From positions 15,860,258 to 15,924,257 of the forward strand of contig OY821747.1 of NCBI GenBank assembly GCA_963682055.1: a stretch of DNA of 64,000 nt, given 5' to 3'. Source of the DNA: Primula veris (taxonomy: Eukaryota; Streptophyta; Magnoliopsida; Ericales; Primulaceae). The position numbers were made by a program, and so were the translations under genes. Each line of letters starts with the position of its first letter. The first letter of the stretch is position 1. Under the pieces are notes generated by a model, which made no database searches, had not been told where the DNA came from, and saw only the letters and a list, made by a program, of their open reading frames with translations. Shown here piece by piece: positions 34,515-47,155 of the stretch.

Positions 34515-37500
34515 TTACAAATACGCTAATAGAATTTGATTCCATGTATCAGGGACACCAGGCAAGCACCAATGTATGCAGTCAGCATATTGTAACGGGT
34601 CGGCTCTTTGTTCATCTGTCAATAATTTACCTCCCAGTTCATTATAAACAGAAGCATGACCATCTTTCCGGTATTCGGATAATTGTGTTATGTTGATTAC
34701 TGTGACTGGTATTTTCATTTTTGATACAATATCGGCCACCACACTCATCATTTCTTTGTTAGAGCCAGATCCCCAGTACCCTCTCTCTGTCACTGGCGTT
34801 GTTTCGTTGTAACATTTGACTCCCCCCTTATGATTCCAATCTTCACTTCTGAACATATACATGTACTCATTAGGTGTGTTTAATATATATGGTGGACACT
34901 AAAGTTCATAAGGTTACTAGATCCTGACTGCTTATTAAGGTCTACTTAGTCTAGACATTACATAATTCTTCAAGATATTGTCCATAAACGTCGTAAACAA
35001 GAGCCCTTTTTATGTCCAATTAATTTTTAGGCTTATAAAATCAGCATGATCTAGATATAGCTTCTCTCGATATTACTAAACATACGTATGTATCCAATGA
35101 TATTTGTCTTCCTTGGTCAGAATCACAGCTTTGGCGCCCTGTCTCATCATTAGTTTGGCTTCAAACGTAAATGAGCTAAATAATTATATATAATAAAAGT
35201 ACCCAATAACACTAAAGTCGGTATAATTATTATAAAAAAAAAAAATCAATGTCGTAAATTTTTGAAAATTGAAATAATCAAGGCATGTTTATAAGAAAGA
35301 AATAAAGAGAGGAGGAGGAGAACCTGGAATGTGTAGGGGACATAGTGGTGAAAAACACACGAGTCTTGTTAGAAATGACGTTTGAGTCGACCCAATTGGC
35401 CCATGTTTTTAGTCCCATTCTGTATGCTGTCGTTGTGTCCAACTCTTCGTATCCTTGTTCGGCATTTGGAAATGAGCCCCATCTATATGTATAATGTATT
35501 GATCACATGGAGTCTTATTATGTAGGAAACTATGAAGTTAAACGAACTACTCCAAAGAAGGCTATTACCTAGTGAATATGTATGACAGTAAAGTATAAGT
35601 AAGGTGGAAAAAGTTGTTTCTGTTTTATTTTAAACGAAGAGCTCGGCGCTTGATAGGAATATACTTTGCATACTTAGCCAACTATATTAACTTAAATCAC
35701 AATTCGCAGCCACACTTTTGAGTATGTCAATAAGTATCGCTTATTTCTTGTGACAATTTAAATTTCTATGCGTCATTGCATTGTCAGCTTCAGAAAAATA
35801 TGTATTAGCCATATTTCTCTTGTCAATTTACTGGAAATTAAAAATTTATCCAAATTAAGCAGGCGCTATCATGTTTAACTTATAAGCATATTTGGATTTA
35901 TATTATTTCCCTGTAATGTTAAGAGACCCTCAATTTGGTTCATATGGTTTCAGACTAAACAGTTACGGTTTAAACAATTTCATCCAAAAAGATTTCAACA
36001 AATATTACTCTGTACTAATTTGTTGTCAATGACGATAACGTCAGTCCCTAATCGATCAATACTCCCGTTCAAACCAGATTGAAAATACCAAATGTTACTA
36101 ATCTGGTCACATATCGAATATTGTAATTGCTTATCATATTAATTAAAAGAAAATTATAAACCATTTTTTTGTAAAAAGGAAGAAAAAAAACATGTCCTAG
36201 AAAATAGCGCAAGAGAGACAACTTACAAGGATTTGACCTTGGTACCACTCATCCACCAAACATATGTATTGAAAGCTAAGATATCAACACCTTCCCAATA
36301 TTTTGCATGTTTAACAACTGAATCCACTTTTAGAATCCTCTTCCTTGGATCTCTTTCTATGGGGTTATCCGAATTTGACTCAACCAAGAAAGGTGCCCAG
36401 TAAAACTCTATTGTACAATTGTAATTCTGAAAGGAAAAAAAAAAATACACCAAAAATACAAAGAAAATATATATATTACGAGGAATATGTGAATTTCTTG
36501 CCGAATGCATTTTCAGCAAAAGGTTGTGCATGAACCATAAAGTAATGGAAAACTACTTCCCCAAAAATAACTGGCGATATTTTAACTCTAATATTGGAAA
36601 AATAGACTGCTACAACTAACCGCAATTTCAGTTCATTTTTTCAAAATTTACATATTTTATGTTTACTTAAGTTTCTTTGTATTATTCACAGGGTCGTAAT
36701 CAGAAGGAATAAATGTTAAGAGTGAAACCTTTATTTTAAAAATGGAATGAGATCGGCCTAGTGTCATCAACTTATGTTTGTCAGGTATAACGGATTCTAC
36801 GAGACAAACTAACGACTCCCATTGATTCCTTTGCAACGAATCTCCAACCAACATCATCCTCTTTCCCCTTAGCTTTTCGAGTGCTCGTCTAGGGTTGAAC
36901 CTAATAACATCAGATCATTGAGTTTTAAGAGCAGTTGAGATTCTTCCAAATTTTATGATACCAATTATAAACATTGCAATTATATACTTATGTATGCTAA
37001 TCTAACAATAATTTGTTTCAACAGCAACGATGGTGTTATAATCATAAGGTATTGTTTAGGATTACCGGTGAGTCTAGTATAAGAATTAAACATATTTTCC
37101 GAAGGCAATTTAGATGGTTGGTCACACTATTTTCTAGTATTTTTGGAATATCAAATACTTTGTCATTGTTAACTTAAAATAATGCACTGTTAAACGAAAA
37201 AAGTTTACATGTCATTGGCCCAAAAGCTTTTAAAATTACTTTTGTGCTCCTAATTTCTATGCGCAAATAGATTTTGGGCAGGAAAATGCAAATTTAACCC
37301 TCCTGAATTTTGTAAAACGCACTGATCTTCTACTCTCACCATGTGAAATTTTGGTGAGCATACATGGAGACCAATATTAATAAAATCGTTTCCAGAACTA
37401 GTTAACTTCTTTGGTCCATATTCAAAACCTTTAGTCGAAGTCATCCCCATTTCAAAATCAGCTTTCATAAAAACATTTGGCAATTCGATAGTAATTTTCT

Positions 37501-39225
37501 CCTTCAAGAAATTTTGTTTTCATTTGTTGCCAGATATGGGGAATATTTTGGCTAGAAACCTTCATTCAAAAGAAGAAATTGCATAACAATATCACCATTT
37601 GAAATGGTGATTTAGACGTTAAACTCTCCCTTTACACTAGCATTTTCACTATTTTGCAAAAAAAGCTAAAGATGTAATAAATAGGTTATAATAAATCATA
37701 TAGCAAAAAACTATTCCGAAAACTACAGTGTTTCTATTACCCCTCCGTATACCTATTCAGAGATGTGTATAGATGCATATTTATGTGCATGTTAGCGTGT
37801 ATGTATACCTGGGCAAGATGCAGTCGTCAGGCTGCCATACCCAGTGGCGATAGTCAGAGTCAGATCTACCATTTTTTGCACAAGCAAATTGCCTGTCAAT
37901 ATATGGGCATGTCCTATCTGTGTATAAAGGCTTGTTTGTCGCGTTAAAGACCCATTTCCCATGACTAACACTACACTCGTTCGGGTCAAACTCAAATCTA
38001 TCATCCGCTTCCTCGTTCACCACATCGTCACCCTCTACTAGTTTCTTTACATCTGTCCACCCAAGTGATTAGAATTTAAAAATGCCTTTCTTTTAGTTAC
38101 TTTTTCGTCATTAGCTTAACAAATACCATAGATAAGAAAACTATTACCATTTTCTCTTCACATGTCATGTATTGAAATATTTATTTCTCAACTTACTTTC
38201 ATAGTATCTTTCAATTCAATAGCAGGCTATGGGAAATGACTCTCTTCTAGAGAACGATTAGGTCAGTGAAGAGCTAAGACTCAAGAACATGTTTGTAATT
38301 TGTAGACTTGTGCAGCTCTTAAAATAAGATGTCGAGCCTATTATTGAGTCTTTACTCCCCTCTACTTGCTCATTCACACGGACACACACAGAGGACACAC
38401 ACATCTCTATCAATATATACACACTAAAAGCTGTTTAGTAAGATTGAGCCTAACCTGGGGGGTGATTAAGAGTCAGAATATGTACTTAACTAGCCTTAGT
38501 GTTTTGTCCAGGTTCGACTCAGTTGTTTAAACGATCCACATTGTACCCAAGTATACTTATAAATGCCTTTGATTCCTTTGGATGACCAATTTTTCTAGAG
38601 ATAGCAATAATGACATGGTTGAACAAAAATAAATCTATGCTCAGAAAAGTGCTCATGAAAGAGTGAGCCAATATATATACTGTGGCATTGATTCGGTTAA
38701 CAATATTTCTAGACGCCAATAAGAATATCGTAACTTGTGAATATGAAAAGCTCTTTCGAAACAAGTTATTTAAGACCATATTGTGGATTATTGATTCATT
38801 TAAGAGCTCTAGGCTCAAGAAATTTGTAGTTTGTTTGCAATCTGCGACACTCAAATACAGAATTCTGAAATTTAAATGGGTCACTGTGTCCTTATCATGA
38901 CCAACGATGACGATTTTTCAAAAAATAGTTCAATGGAGATCCTTTTTACTTTTTCGAAAGGACTAAAATGTTTGATTGGAAAAAAAAAAAGAACAATTTG
39001 ATCCGCTTCGACATTAGTAATATATTCTGTAATTTGCTCTTGACCAAGAACCATACCTTTTTTAGATTTACTAATTTTCGCGTCTAATTGTTTCCTGGGG
39101 CAAGTTCCGAACTTGAAAAGAGACCTCGAAGAAAAAGTTGTATCAATGTAGAAGAGAGCAATCAAGGCACAACAGATTATGACAGTTACTACCGGTAACG
39201 CTAACCTCCCTCTTGGAACTTTCAT
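34515..39225 (-). CDS. TBL: Trichome birefringence-like (TBL) protein, polysaccharide O-acetyltransferase family
   Basis: Six exons on the minus strand: 39057-39225, 37809-38052, 36729-36900, 36227-36426, 35324-35482 and 34515-34848, all with GT-AG junctions and consistent phases; 425 residues, the family's usual size. The start MKVPRGRLALP was chosen because a short basic tail then precedes a membrane anchor (about residues 8-28), as expected for a type II Golgi protein. The PMR5N domain (about 70-135) carries CSVSHGKWVF and DRTCPYIDRQFACAKNGR. The PC-esterase domain has the GDS motif VGDSLQRNQW (Ser about 159) and the C-terminal DCIHWCLPGVPDTW (Asp 404, His 407), the catalytic DxxH. Characterised relatives acetylate xylan, mannan or pectin; wording such as WEGVDILAFNTYVWWMSG suggests the xylan-acting group, but substrate is inferred. 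No break is seen. Confidence 0.94.
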
Positions 39226-40097
39226 CGTGTGAAAAAAATGTAAAAGTAAAAGTGAGAATAAAAGGAAGGTATGTTGGTAAACTGAGAAAGAACTATGGAA
39301 CAGAAGTACCATGAGTAAGGTTCAGTATGAGAATTTATTTGCTGTTTGAGTAGGAGTGAAGCTTAAGTATTGTATGGTTAAAATATAACAACCAATATAT
39401 TAATTAATATTTAAGGGGAGGTTTGAGGGTTCAATCACTAGCAACTTGTTAGGCTGTTAGCCAACTATGTAATGAAGCAACCACTTTGCTACTCATTTGT
39501 GTTTGAACTTTGATAAGTATGGTAGGGGTGAAGCCATAAATCGATTATGGAGCTGTCAAAATTTACAATAACTACTAAGTTAAGTGAAATATAAAAATGA
39601 GGATGCCAAAACATCGTTTTTAATGTATTTTAGTGAAAATACATGGTTAAAAATTAGAATTTTCATAATTTTCAGAAGTGTGGGGGTGCCGACGCTCCCG
39701 ATGGTCTACACTTAGCTTTCCCCTGAGTATCGTAATACACCCATAGTTTATAGACTTATAGCTATATTCCCCCAAAAACAAGAGTTACTAGGAGTGGTCA
39801 AGTTGGTTATACATCGACTAGTTTTCTATTTTCTGATAGGTTCGCTAAAATCTTCAGCAACATGGCTGAATTATTTTATGAAAACTAATGAACTAATATA
39901 CTTATGAAAGCTTATTTTATGAGGAAATATTCGACAAAGCATTGTCTGTCATTGAAGGATCGTGAAAACAGTGAGAAGTGAGATGATTTCATTGCAAATC
40001 TGTACCAAATGAAATAAAATTTAGATATAAACAAAAATATTCTTCTGCGGAAATGTTAATACATCTTCCAATATAGAGTGTGTGCATACGACTATAG
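39226..40097. other. Upstream region of the TBL gene
   Basis: Expected to hold its promoter and 5' UTR. No distinctive TATA box or coding; a stretch near 39700 mentions no repeat boundary I can define. Confidence 0.35.
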
Positions 40098-40344
40098 ATA
40101 GAAAATTAAGAATTGGTCCACGAAAACAAAAGTATTTAAGGATTGGTCCGGCTATAAAATTTATTTAAGGATTGGTCCATTATTTATGAAACTAATTAAG
40201 GATTGGTCCAATATAAAAGCTCTCCCAAATCTATTTATCTAATTAACCATTCTCTCTCTAAAAAAAAAAAAACAGCTTTCACAGAAAACATTTTATCCCC
40301 AAATCTCTCTCTCTACATACATACGCACATACATACATACCCAC

Positions 40345-40395
<51 letters not shown>

Positions 40396-41146
40396 ATACA
40401 TCTTTTTGTCTTAAAATATACAGTTTAACTAATAGTAAATATCTTAAGGTATTTAATCGTTCGAAGTTCCTTGTGGGTTTTAGTCATTCACTAACTTGAA
40501 GGTTGGGTGCATTATTGTGATGTTTTTCTCCTTTCTTTGTTAGTTGGTGGAAAACAGATCTGGGACTTATCGATCTCTGTCCATATAGGGCTAGGGGGCA
40601 AAAATGTTATCAATCGCAAATCAACCCTGTAATGCACCCGGGTGGTATAAAACTGTAGGGTACAAATTAATAATTTACAGACTGTTTTTTTTAAATTTTT
40701 CAGACAGTTTTTTTTTCAATTTTTCAGACTGTTTTTTTTAATTTTTCAGACTGTTTTTTTTATTTTTCAGACTGTTTTTTTTATTTTTCAGACTGTTTTT
40801 TTTTCAGACTGTTTTTTAATTAATTTATTTTTCAGACTGTTTTTTATTTAATTGTTTTATTTTTTATTTTTCAGACTGTTTATTTTTTATTTTTCAGACT
40901 GTTTATTTTTTATTTTTCAGACTGTTTTTCAGACTTTTTATTTTTCAGACTGTTTTATTTTTTATTTTTCAGACTGTTTATTTTTCAGACTGTTTTTTAT
41001 TTAATTTATTTTTTAATTGTTTTTGATGACGTCACCAATTTTTTTTTAATGATGTCACCAAATGGACCAATCCTTAATTAGTTTCAGTTTCATGGACCAA
41101 TCCTTAAATACTTGTGTTTTCATGGACCAATCCAAAATTTACCCGT
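40098..41146. mobile_element. Inverted-repeat element with GGATTGGTCC subterminal repeats
   Basis: The left end has four GGATTGGTCC-type motifs (AAGAATTGGTCCACGAAAAC, GTATTTAAGGATTGGTCC, TTTATTTAAGGATTGGTCC, CTAATTAAGGATTGGTCC); the right end has three in inverse orientation in matching order (CCTTAATTAG, CCTTAAATACTTGTGTTTTC, CCAATCCAAAATTTA). The arms pair over about 50 bp at the outer end. The interior is non-coding, with a (TA)n tract (40348-40394) and a CAGACTG minisatellite. It looks like a non-autonomous DNA transposon of unidentified family; no target duplication was found. Confidence 0.65.
40677..41010. repeat. TTTTTCAGACTG minisatellite
   Basis: About 17 copies of TTTTTCAGACTGTTTTT spaced 18-40 bp apart by T-rich filler. 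It lies inside the inverted-repeat element 40098-41146. Confidence 0.9.
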
Positions 41147-41527
41147 ATAAATACAAGGTCTTGAATAAAGTAGATAACATGGCCTGCCCAACCCCCTCAA
41201 GCAAAGAAGATATTGTCAAATATAGGCTTGCTCGGGTGAACTTAAAAAGTGCCATTCTTCTCTGGCGAGAGTCTCAAAAGTAAATAATTGCAAGGATTTC
41301 GGATAAATAACCTTGACAAGACCAGAACAGGAAATGTGTGGTCACAGCTTTAAAGCAAATAAGCTGGGTATTTTGAGGTTCAGGAGAAAGTTACGATCAT
41401 CCAGCTTGAAGCTTCTAGCTTTTAAAAGCTATGTACAGTATTCAAAAAAGCTCAGATTTTGAGCTGGTCAACTGAATCGAGGTCCATCTTTTATGCAAAT
41501 AGTATGAGCTTGCAGCCAAAACAAGAG
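41147..41527. other. 3' flank of the F-box gene
   Basis: Contains a decayed AGCTTTTAAAAGCT-type repeat (41385-41470) like that in the dioxygenase intron 2. No coding. Confidence 0.4.
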
Positions 41528-43685
41528 CTATAGAAAAAAACTATCCGATGACGACAGATTGAGTATTTTAAAGTGCACATGGCTAGGGACAATGTCATGA
41601 AGCAATTCCCATACATTATACGATCTCGATTTGTACCAGTTCGCTACTACTGGTTCATAAAACCATTTGCCAAATCCTCCAAATATTTTCGAACAAGGAC
41701 TAATTTCTAGAACCTTGAGTTCAATTAGATTTTTGAGCAGATACTTGAGGAGCTCAACTTCATGTCGATTTCCATAAAATCCATTAATCTCTAGTTCTTT
41801 AAGATGCTTGTGAGGACACCATGGAAGAACTCTTTTCACCTCGCTTGATTGTTTGATAAAACTTGGGCAAAACAACTTCACAAAAAGCCAAAAAACTTGG
41901 AGTTGGTTAATATGTGAGAGATTTTTCTATATGCTGTTATCATCAGATTTCGACTATGTACAACAACCTATAAAACGCCAGCAATACACGTATCTGTACC
42001 TAACATTTTTTCCAGCTTTTGTACACCATAAAGAAAAATCTTAAATTGTGATAGAAAATGTACAAGAAATAAAAAAAATAAAAAAATTACCCCATCCTAT
42101 GAATCTTTCCCTATTTCGTACACCAAGTGTTTTAAAAAGCCAACAATCTATAGAGTAATCACACATTTTATAAGTGTGGTGTACAAAAATAGAAAAAAAC
42201 TGACAAGTCAGCCTATGAAACTGTTACTATTCCTTCATCAAATCATTATCAGTATGCATGCATCTATGTCGAATAATAATTACGAATATAATTAACCACT
42301 TACATCTAGCTGTAGCTTTTTTAGCAAAGGAAAAGCTTTAAGAATATAAGTCGGCCACAACAGTCGGTCATCGTCGTCAAACGGGCAAACAGTAAGCACC
42401 AAATGCTTGATATTGGAAAATGCAGTTACATTTTCTGGAAACCGTAGCACCTGAGATAATACAAGGTTGGAAAAAAATTAAATATTTTGGCACACAAAAA
42501 TTGAAGTCTACGTACATATTTTCACGATAGTAACACAAATTCGTAATATCGAAAAAAAATGCATGACCAACTCGGGCAAAGACAGTCTTATCCACCCAGT
42601 ATGAAACACACATGAAATGAGAAAATTAAGGTGGCATGCATGGTTGTAAATAAAATTCATGATATAGTTAGTAGATATGACGAATGGAAATTTATTAATA
42701 TTAGCAAATTCTCTAAACTTTATGTACTAGTCCATACCTTAATACTCAGTATTGAGACCAAGTTTAGAGTCTCCAACTGAGGCAGATCCCTTGCAAATGT
42801 GGTGAGAGAATAAAGACCAGCATCTAGTTTTCTATCCCCCGTAAAGCTAAGGAAAACCGAAGTCAGGCTCGGAACTCTTTTGAAGTAGAAGCTTATAAAA
42901 TTACCAGTGTACTCAAACAGGGAAAGATTATTTGCAGCAATTTCCATTTTTTCCAATCTGAAACAGTCTTCTACAGTTAAGCACTTCAAGCGGAGATTTG
43001 AACCAGCAATTGCTGGATTTACAAGATCAGCACATAGATACAAACTTAGCCTATCGAGAGACAAGCAGCTTGACAAGAGATTTTTGAGACTTTCGTCGCT
43101 TATATTTACGCCATGGAGTCGAATTGTAATTAAAGATGTAAAAGATGAGAAGTCACCGAGTCTGCATGAGGCCAAACTCAGATGTTTTACGTTGCACTTT
43201 AGAAGCCAGCACGGAAACTCATACTTTTCTCCTCCGGATGTAGCTGATCTGGCATCACATGGATCATCCGATAAATCAATATCAATATTCTCAACCCCCT
43301 TAGAGATAGAACTTCCGATCCACTTATCTAACTGAGGCGCGTAGTCTTTGCTCAAGGGATAGTTGATAGCTAAAGAGTCTACTTTTATACCAGTACTAAT
43401 ACTGTTTCGTCGGTCCATAAACTGGTCCAGAATTTCTACAAACTTGCTCGTGTTTTTCTCTCCAATAATGGTATTGCCATCAAATAGGAGTTTAGGATGC
43501 CAAGTCCAGATGAATCTCCACTGTTTAGATAAGACACTCAATCTCACACATTCTTTTAACGTCAGCTTACAAATTATTGCAAAGAGGGCCGCATCTGGTA
43601 AATTTTCAATTAATTGATCCGTGTTACCAGTTCTTACTGCCAGTTTAGCAGATTTTCCTTTGCGAACCATGTCCAGTCTTTTCAT
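41528..43685 (-). CDS. F-box/LRR protein with FBD-like C-terminus
   Basis: Three exons on the minus strand: 42738-43685, 42304-42450 and 41528-41875, all phase 0 with GT-AG junctions (AAG|GTATGG, GAT|GTAAGT); 480 residues. An F-box lies at about residues 24-65 (LIENLPDAALFAIICKLTLK, SVLSKQWRFIWTWHPKLLF), the part that binds SKP1 in SCF ubiquitin ligases. Degenerate leucine-rich repeats follow (about 150-320, for example VKHLSLASCRLGDF, LKCLTVEDCFRLEKM). The last exon holds LKELEINGFYGNRHEVELLK, typical of the FBD domain. The family recruits targets for ubiquitination; the target here is unknown. The F-box/FBD family is large and fast-evolving, so no orthologue is named. A perfect 17-bp inverted repeat lies just upstream of the start. 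Confidence 0.93.
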
Positions 43686-43770
43686 CGTATCCTGCAGTCA
43701 GTTTATCACGTATAAAAGCTGTAATTGACCAACATATAATTACTCGTTACTAAGCACACATGATAGTAGT

Positions 43771-43809
43771 TTATTCCCCTGTTAAGAATGGATCTTAACA
43801 GGGGAATAA
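43771..43809. promoter_or_regulatory. Perfect 17-bp inverted repeat upstream of the F-box gene
   Basis: TTATTCCCCTGTTAAGA, a 5-base loop, then TCTTAACAGGGGAATAA. It lies 86-124 bp before the start codon, so in the promoter or 5' UTR. Function unknown. Confidence 0.85.
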
Positions 43810-44484
43810 CACAGCAATGGCGAACTTTTATTTCAAAAGTAACTTCTTAACTACAAAAGTACTTAACTCCCACAGAAATATACGAAAAATAAGATTTTTT
43901 GTCATGTTGTTATGCATAGAAGGAAAACCATTTCCTTGTGATTCAGTAACAGTCATAGTTGCATGAACCTTCTAACTTTTAGAACCAAGTTCTATAATTT
44001 TACAAAAAAAAATTATTTTTTGAAAAAGTCCACTCAGTCAAAGTCGGAAATCTGAGTTAGGACTTGTAACTCGGAATTCCGATTTTGGACTGGATTTAGA
44101 AAACGTGGACTGGACAAAGACGCATCCTAAAATTATAGAAAAAAATTATAATTTCTTTTAGACACCTTGTCCACTGCTTCCTCACTTCCACTACCATTCG
44201 TTCCCTGCTCCCGCTTCGTGCAACTATGTGAGTCGTAACCACAGCAAAACAAAAAAGAAAAACAGACCATTACTTTGTATGTCATATTTAAATCTATTAA
44301 CCCAATAGATAGACTTATGGGTTGTGAATTCACGCACCGCCTCTAAAGTCTTGATGTGCGACTGGATGAAAGATTAATCCCATTATTCTGGTTTAACTAA
44401 AGAGATCCCAAAAACAGATAACTATAATCAATTTTTAAGGTGGTCGACTAAATGCAATGCAACTTAAACGCAACATACAAAATA
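43810..44484. other. Upstream region of the F-box gene
   Basis: No gene called. A minus-strand frame at 44133-44333 contains SCTKREQGTNGSGSEEAVDK, which could be part of an unrecognised exon but has no support from a domain or splice pattern. Confidence 0.3.
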
Positions 44485-44731
44485 TCTTCTTCTATTATAA
44501 AAAAGCAAACCCAAGAGTTGGTGAAGCTGCTTAATTCTGTCCCAAAATTTCCCAAAATACCCCTACACCTTACTAATTACCCTATTGCCCTAATTTGATC
44601 CTTTATTTAAAAAAATTCAACTCTTACCATCTCTCAACGTTTACCAATTACCCCTAAAAAAGAACTTTTCTTATTTCAATTTCTCTCTTCGTATCACAAC
44701 TGGACACTGCACACGTGGACACGTTTACTAG
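44485..44731 (+). mobile_element. Helitron-like element, copy 1
   Basis: Starts with TCTTCTTCTATTATAAAAAA after an A and ends CACGTGGACACGTTTACTAG before a T, the A^TC...CTAG^T pattern of Helitrons; a CACGTG-type hairpin precedes the end. Non-autonomous, 247 bp. Confidence 0.5.
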
Positions 44732-44733
44732 TA

Positions 44734-44968
44734 TCTATCTTCTATTATATAAGCAAGCCTAGAAGTTCGGTGAGGCTGCTAAAGATCCCAAAATTTCACA
44801 AAGTGACCCTATTCTTTTTTACAAATTACCATATTGTCTCATATTCTATTTCTTTTTGAAACCCTCAACTTTTATCAATTACCCCTGAAAAAAATTCCTT
44901 AATTTTTAGTTTCTTTCTTCGTACCATAACTGCGCATCACTCACGCAACGCGTGGGCACATTTATTAG
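44734..44968 (+). mobile_element. Helitron-like element, copy 2, directly following copy 1
   Basis: Starts TCTATCTTCTATTATATAAG and ends ACGCGTGGGCACATTTATTAG before T. It shares the order of motifs with copy 1 (AGGCTGCT, CCCAAAATTTC, TCAATTACCCCT, TTCTTCGTA), so the two are a head-to-tail pair of related elements two bases apart. Confidence 0.5.
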
Positions 44969-45186
44969 TATATATATATACACACACACACACACACAAA
45001 TATTTATTTGACAGTCAAAGGTTCAATCATGCAAGTCTAATAAATCAAAGAAAATCTCATACCCGAAACACAGTAATAGTTTACTCCTGGTAATAATAAG
45101 CTAGTCTTAATTATTCAATTTTACCGAATTGCATATTACTTTCTTCCTTATTTTAGTTTCCAAATATACTCCTATTCAATTTACAA

Positions 45187-45424
45187 TGGGTCCATTCGGT
45201 AACATATTATTTAGCTGATTTTTGTATTTTGTATTTTAAAAATCTGTGGGTTGTGGGTGTTTGGACTTTACACAGTAAGATTATTTAGCTTTTATAAAAC
45301 AGATTTTTAGCCTAAAAAGGCTAAAAAAAACCAAAAATAAAAATTCTGGATTTTGATTGGATTTTTTAAACAGATTTTTAAAATCTTATTTTTTAAGCAA
45401 ATAATCTGTTGCCAAACGCACCCA
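45187..45424. mobile_element. hAT-like MITE
   Basis: The ends TGGGTCCATTCGGTAACATA and the inverse of TGGGTGCGTTTGGCAACAGA pair over 26 bp including TTATTT. 238 bp, non-coding. Target duplication not resolved. Confidence 0.6.
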
Positions 45425-45721
45425 TTATCATCAATAAATGATAACATCATATCATTTAAATAAATAAATACTAGATAATATGAATTAATCCATACATAGT
45501 TAAAACCTTAGTACTAATTAATTTTCATAGTCCATTATACTACCTCACCAGGAGAGAAAGGCATAATTATAATTCTATTTTTTTATAATAAAAAAAAATC
45601 ACAAATAAAATATAGAAACAGGGAAAAAAATCTCAGCAGGTGAAAATAAATAAAAAGAGGACTTGCAATTATGGGATATGAATCGATCGGTAGAACCTTA
45701 CCAGCTATATAAATATTATTG

Positions 45722-45770
<49 letters not shown>

Positions 45771-46849
45771 GATACTACTTAATTAGAGAGCGAGTCGGAA
45801 TGGGAAAATAATTGGGTTTTAAAATGTTATGTAAAATAGCTTATAAGCCCCTGAGGTTTTTAAAAATATACTTTTACTCCCTTCTTGTATTATTAGTTTC
45901 AATATCGTACTCCTTTTTTGCGATATACTCATTGTTTTAGTGATTTATACAAAACCGTCATTGTTTTAGTGTATTACGGTAAAACCCCTTTATAATCAAT
46001 CCTATTTGTGTGATGTTCATGGTTCAGAATATTACAAGTGTGTCAATCTTTCAATTATTGGAGATGGAATTACTTTGCTAATTTGTACAACTATTTTAAT
46101 TTTTCTGGTTACCACTATTCTACATACGTCATGTTATCTAATAATTTTGCAGAATACTCTATATAGTAATAAGTATATGTATTGTCATAAAAATTTCCGA
46201 TCTCAACTCGAACCAATTATAAATAATAATAAACTATCTATTGTAATTTTTTGTCCTCTCATTAGTTATAAAATATATTTGTTCTTCTATCATATTTGCA
46301 TGATTGAGAAAAACATTCATATACATTTTGTTATTCATTTCGTTATTGTAGTGAAGTCATGTAATTTGATTACTTATCTGTGTAGCTAATGTTTTGATTC
46401 TCTTCATTCATTTCATGTGTATCTTGTATTTTATGAACATCGAGAGTACGATGCGGATGAAATACAACCTAGATATGACTTTGCACATTGCTATATACAT
46501 GTATATTATATTATGTAAATACTTCTAAGTTTTAAATTTTATGTATTTTTTTATATGTAATTTCTAGTCAGTAATAACCTCTCTATAATAAAAAAAAAAA
46601 TTGTAGTCATAATGATATGACTATATAGAAGTTTTATTGTACCTGGTTTCCTTACCGTATGCAGTTGTCCAATAGTTTTTTATGATTGTTTTATGTTGTT
46701 TATCCTGTTTTTTTTTACAATAGAAATAACATTTAAATACAATTTTAGAGACTTTACCCCTAAACAAAATTGATGTAAACATGTTTCCCTCTCAGATATA
46801 ACGAGACTAAGTTAACAGTGCAATGTCTTTTAAAACAATAACCAGATCT
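45425..46849. other. Gene-free stretch with microsatellite
   Basis: Contains (TA)n(GA)n at about 45721-45767. The plus-strand frame at 46006-46389 (127 codons) is hydrophobic and AT-driven, without recognisable domain, so not called. Confidence 0.4.
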
Positions 46850-47155
46850 AGGCCGGACGAAAAACCGGAAAAATCGAAGCGATAACCGAACCGAAAAAAA
46901 TCGAAAAAGACCAAAACCGAAAAATTAAAAAAAAATTCGGGTCGGTTTCGGTTTTCAGTAAAACCGAACCGAAAAAGGCCGAAACCGAAAAAGACCGAAA
47001 AAAACAGAAAATTCAAAAATAAAACCGAAAAAAACCGAAACTTGACCGAAAAAACCGGTTCGGTCCAAAGAATAAAAAGACCGAAACCGAAAAAAATCGA
47101 ACCGAAAAATATGCTCGGTTTCGGTTTTAGTTTTACCAAAAACCGGACCGGACCC
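46850..47155. repeat. Degenerate AACCGAAAA repeat cluster
   Basis: About 300 bp consist almost wholly of variants of AAAACCGAACCGAAAAAGAC with no fixed period. The long minus-strand frames rich in Phe-Gly across it are by-products. Confidence 0.85.

Noticed and set aside
37250..37507. 85-codon gene inside TBL intron 2
   Set aside because: No domain recognised and no splice relation to the TBL exons; most likely chance, though a decayed insertion is possible.
38519..38884. 121-codon gene in TBL intron 1
   Set aside because: No domain; lies wholly in an intron with well-defined splice sites and matches no gene I recognise.
46006..46389. Membrane protein of 127 residues
   Set aside because: Hydrophobic because of AT-rich codons; no recognisable family, and neighbours are non-coding.
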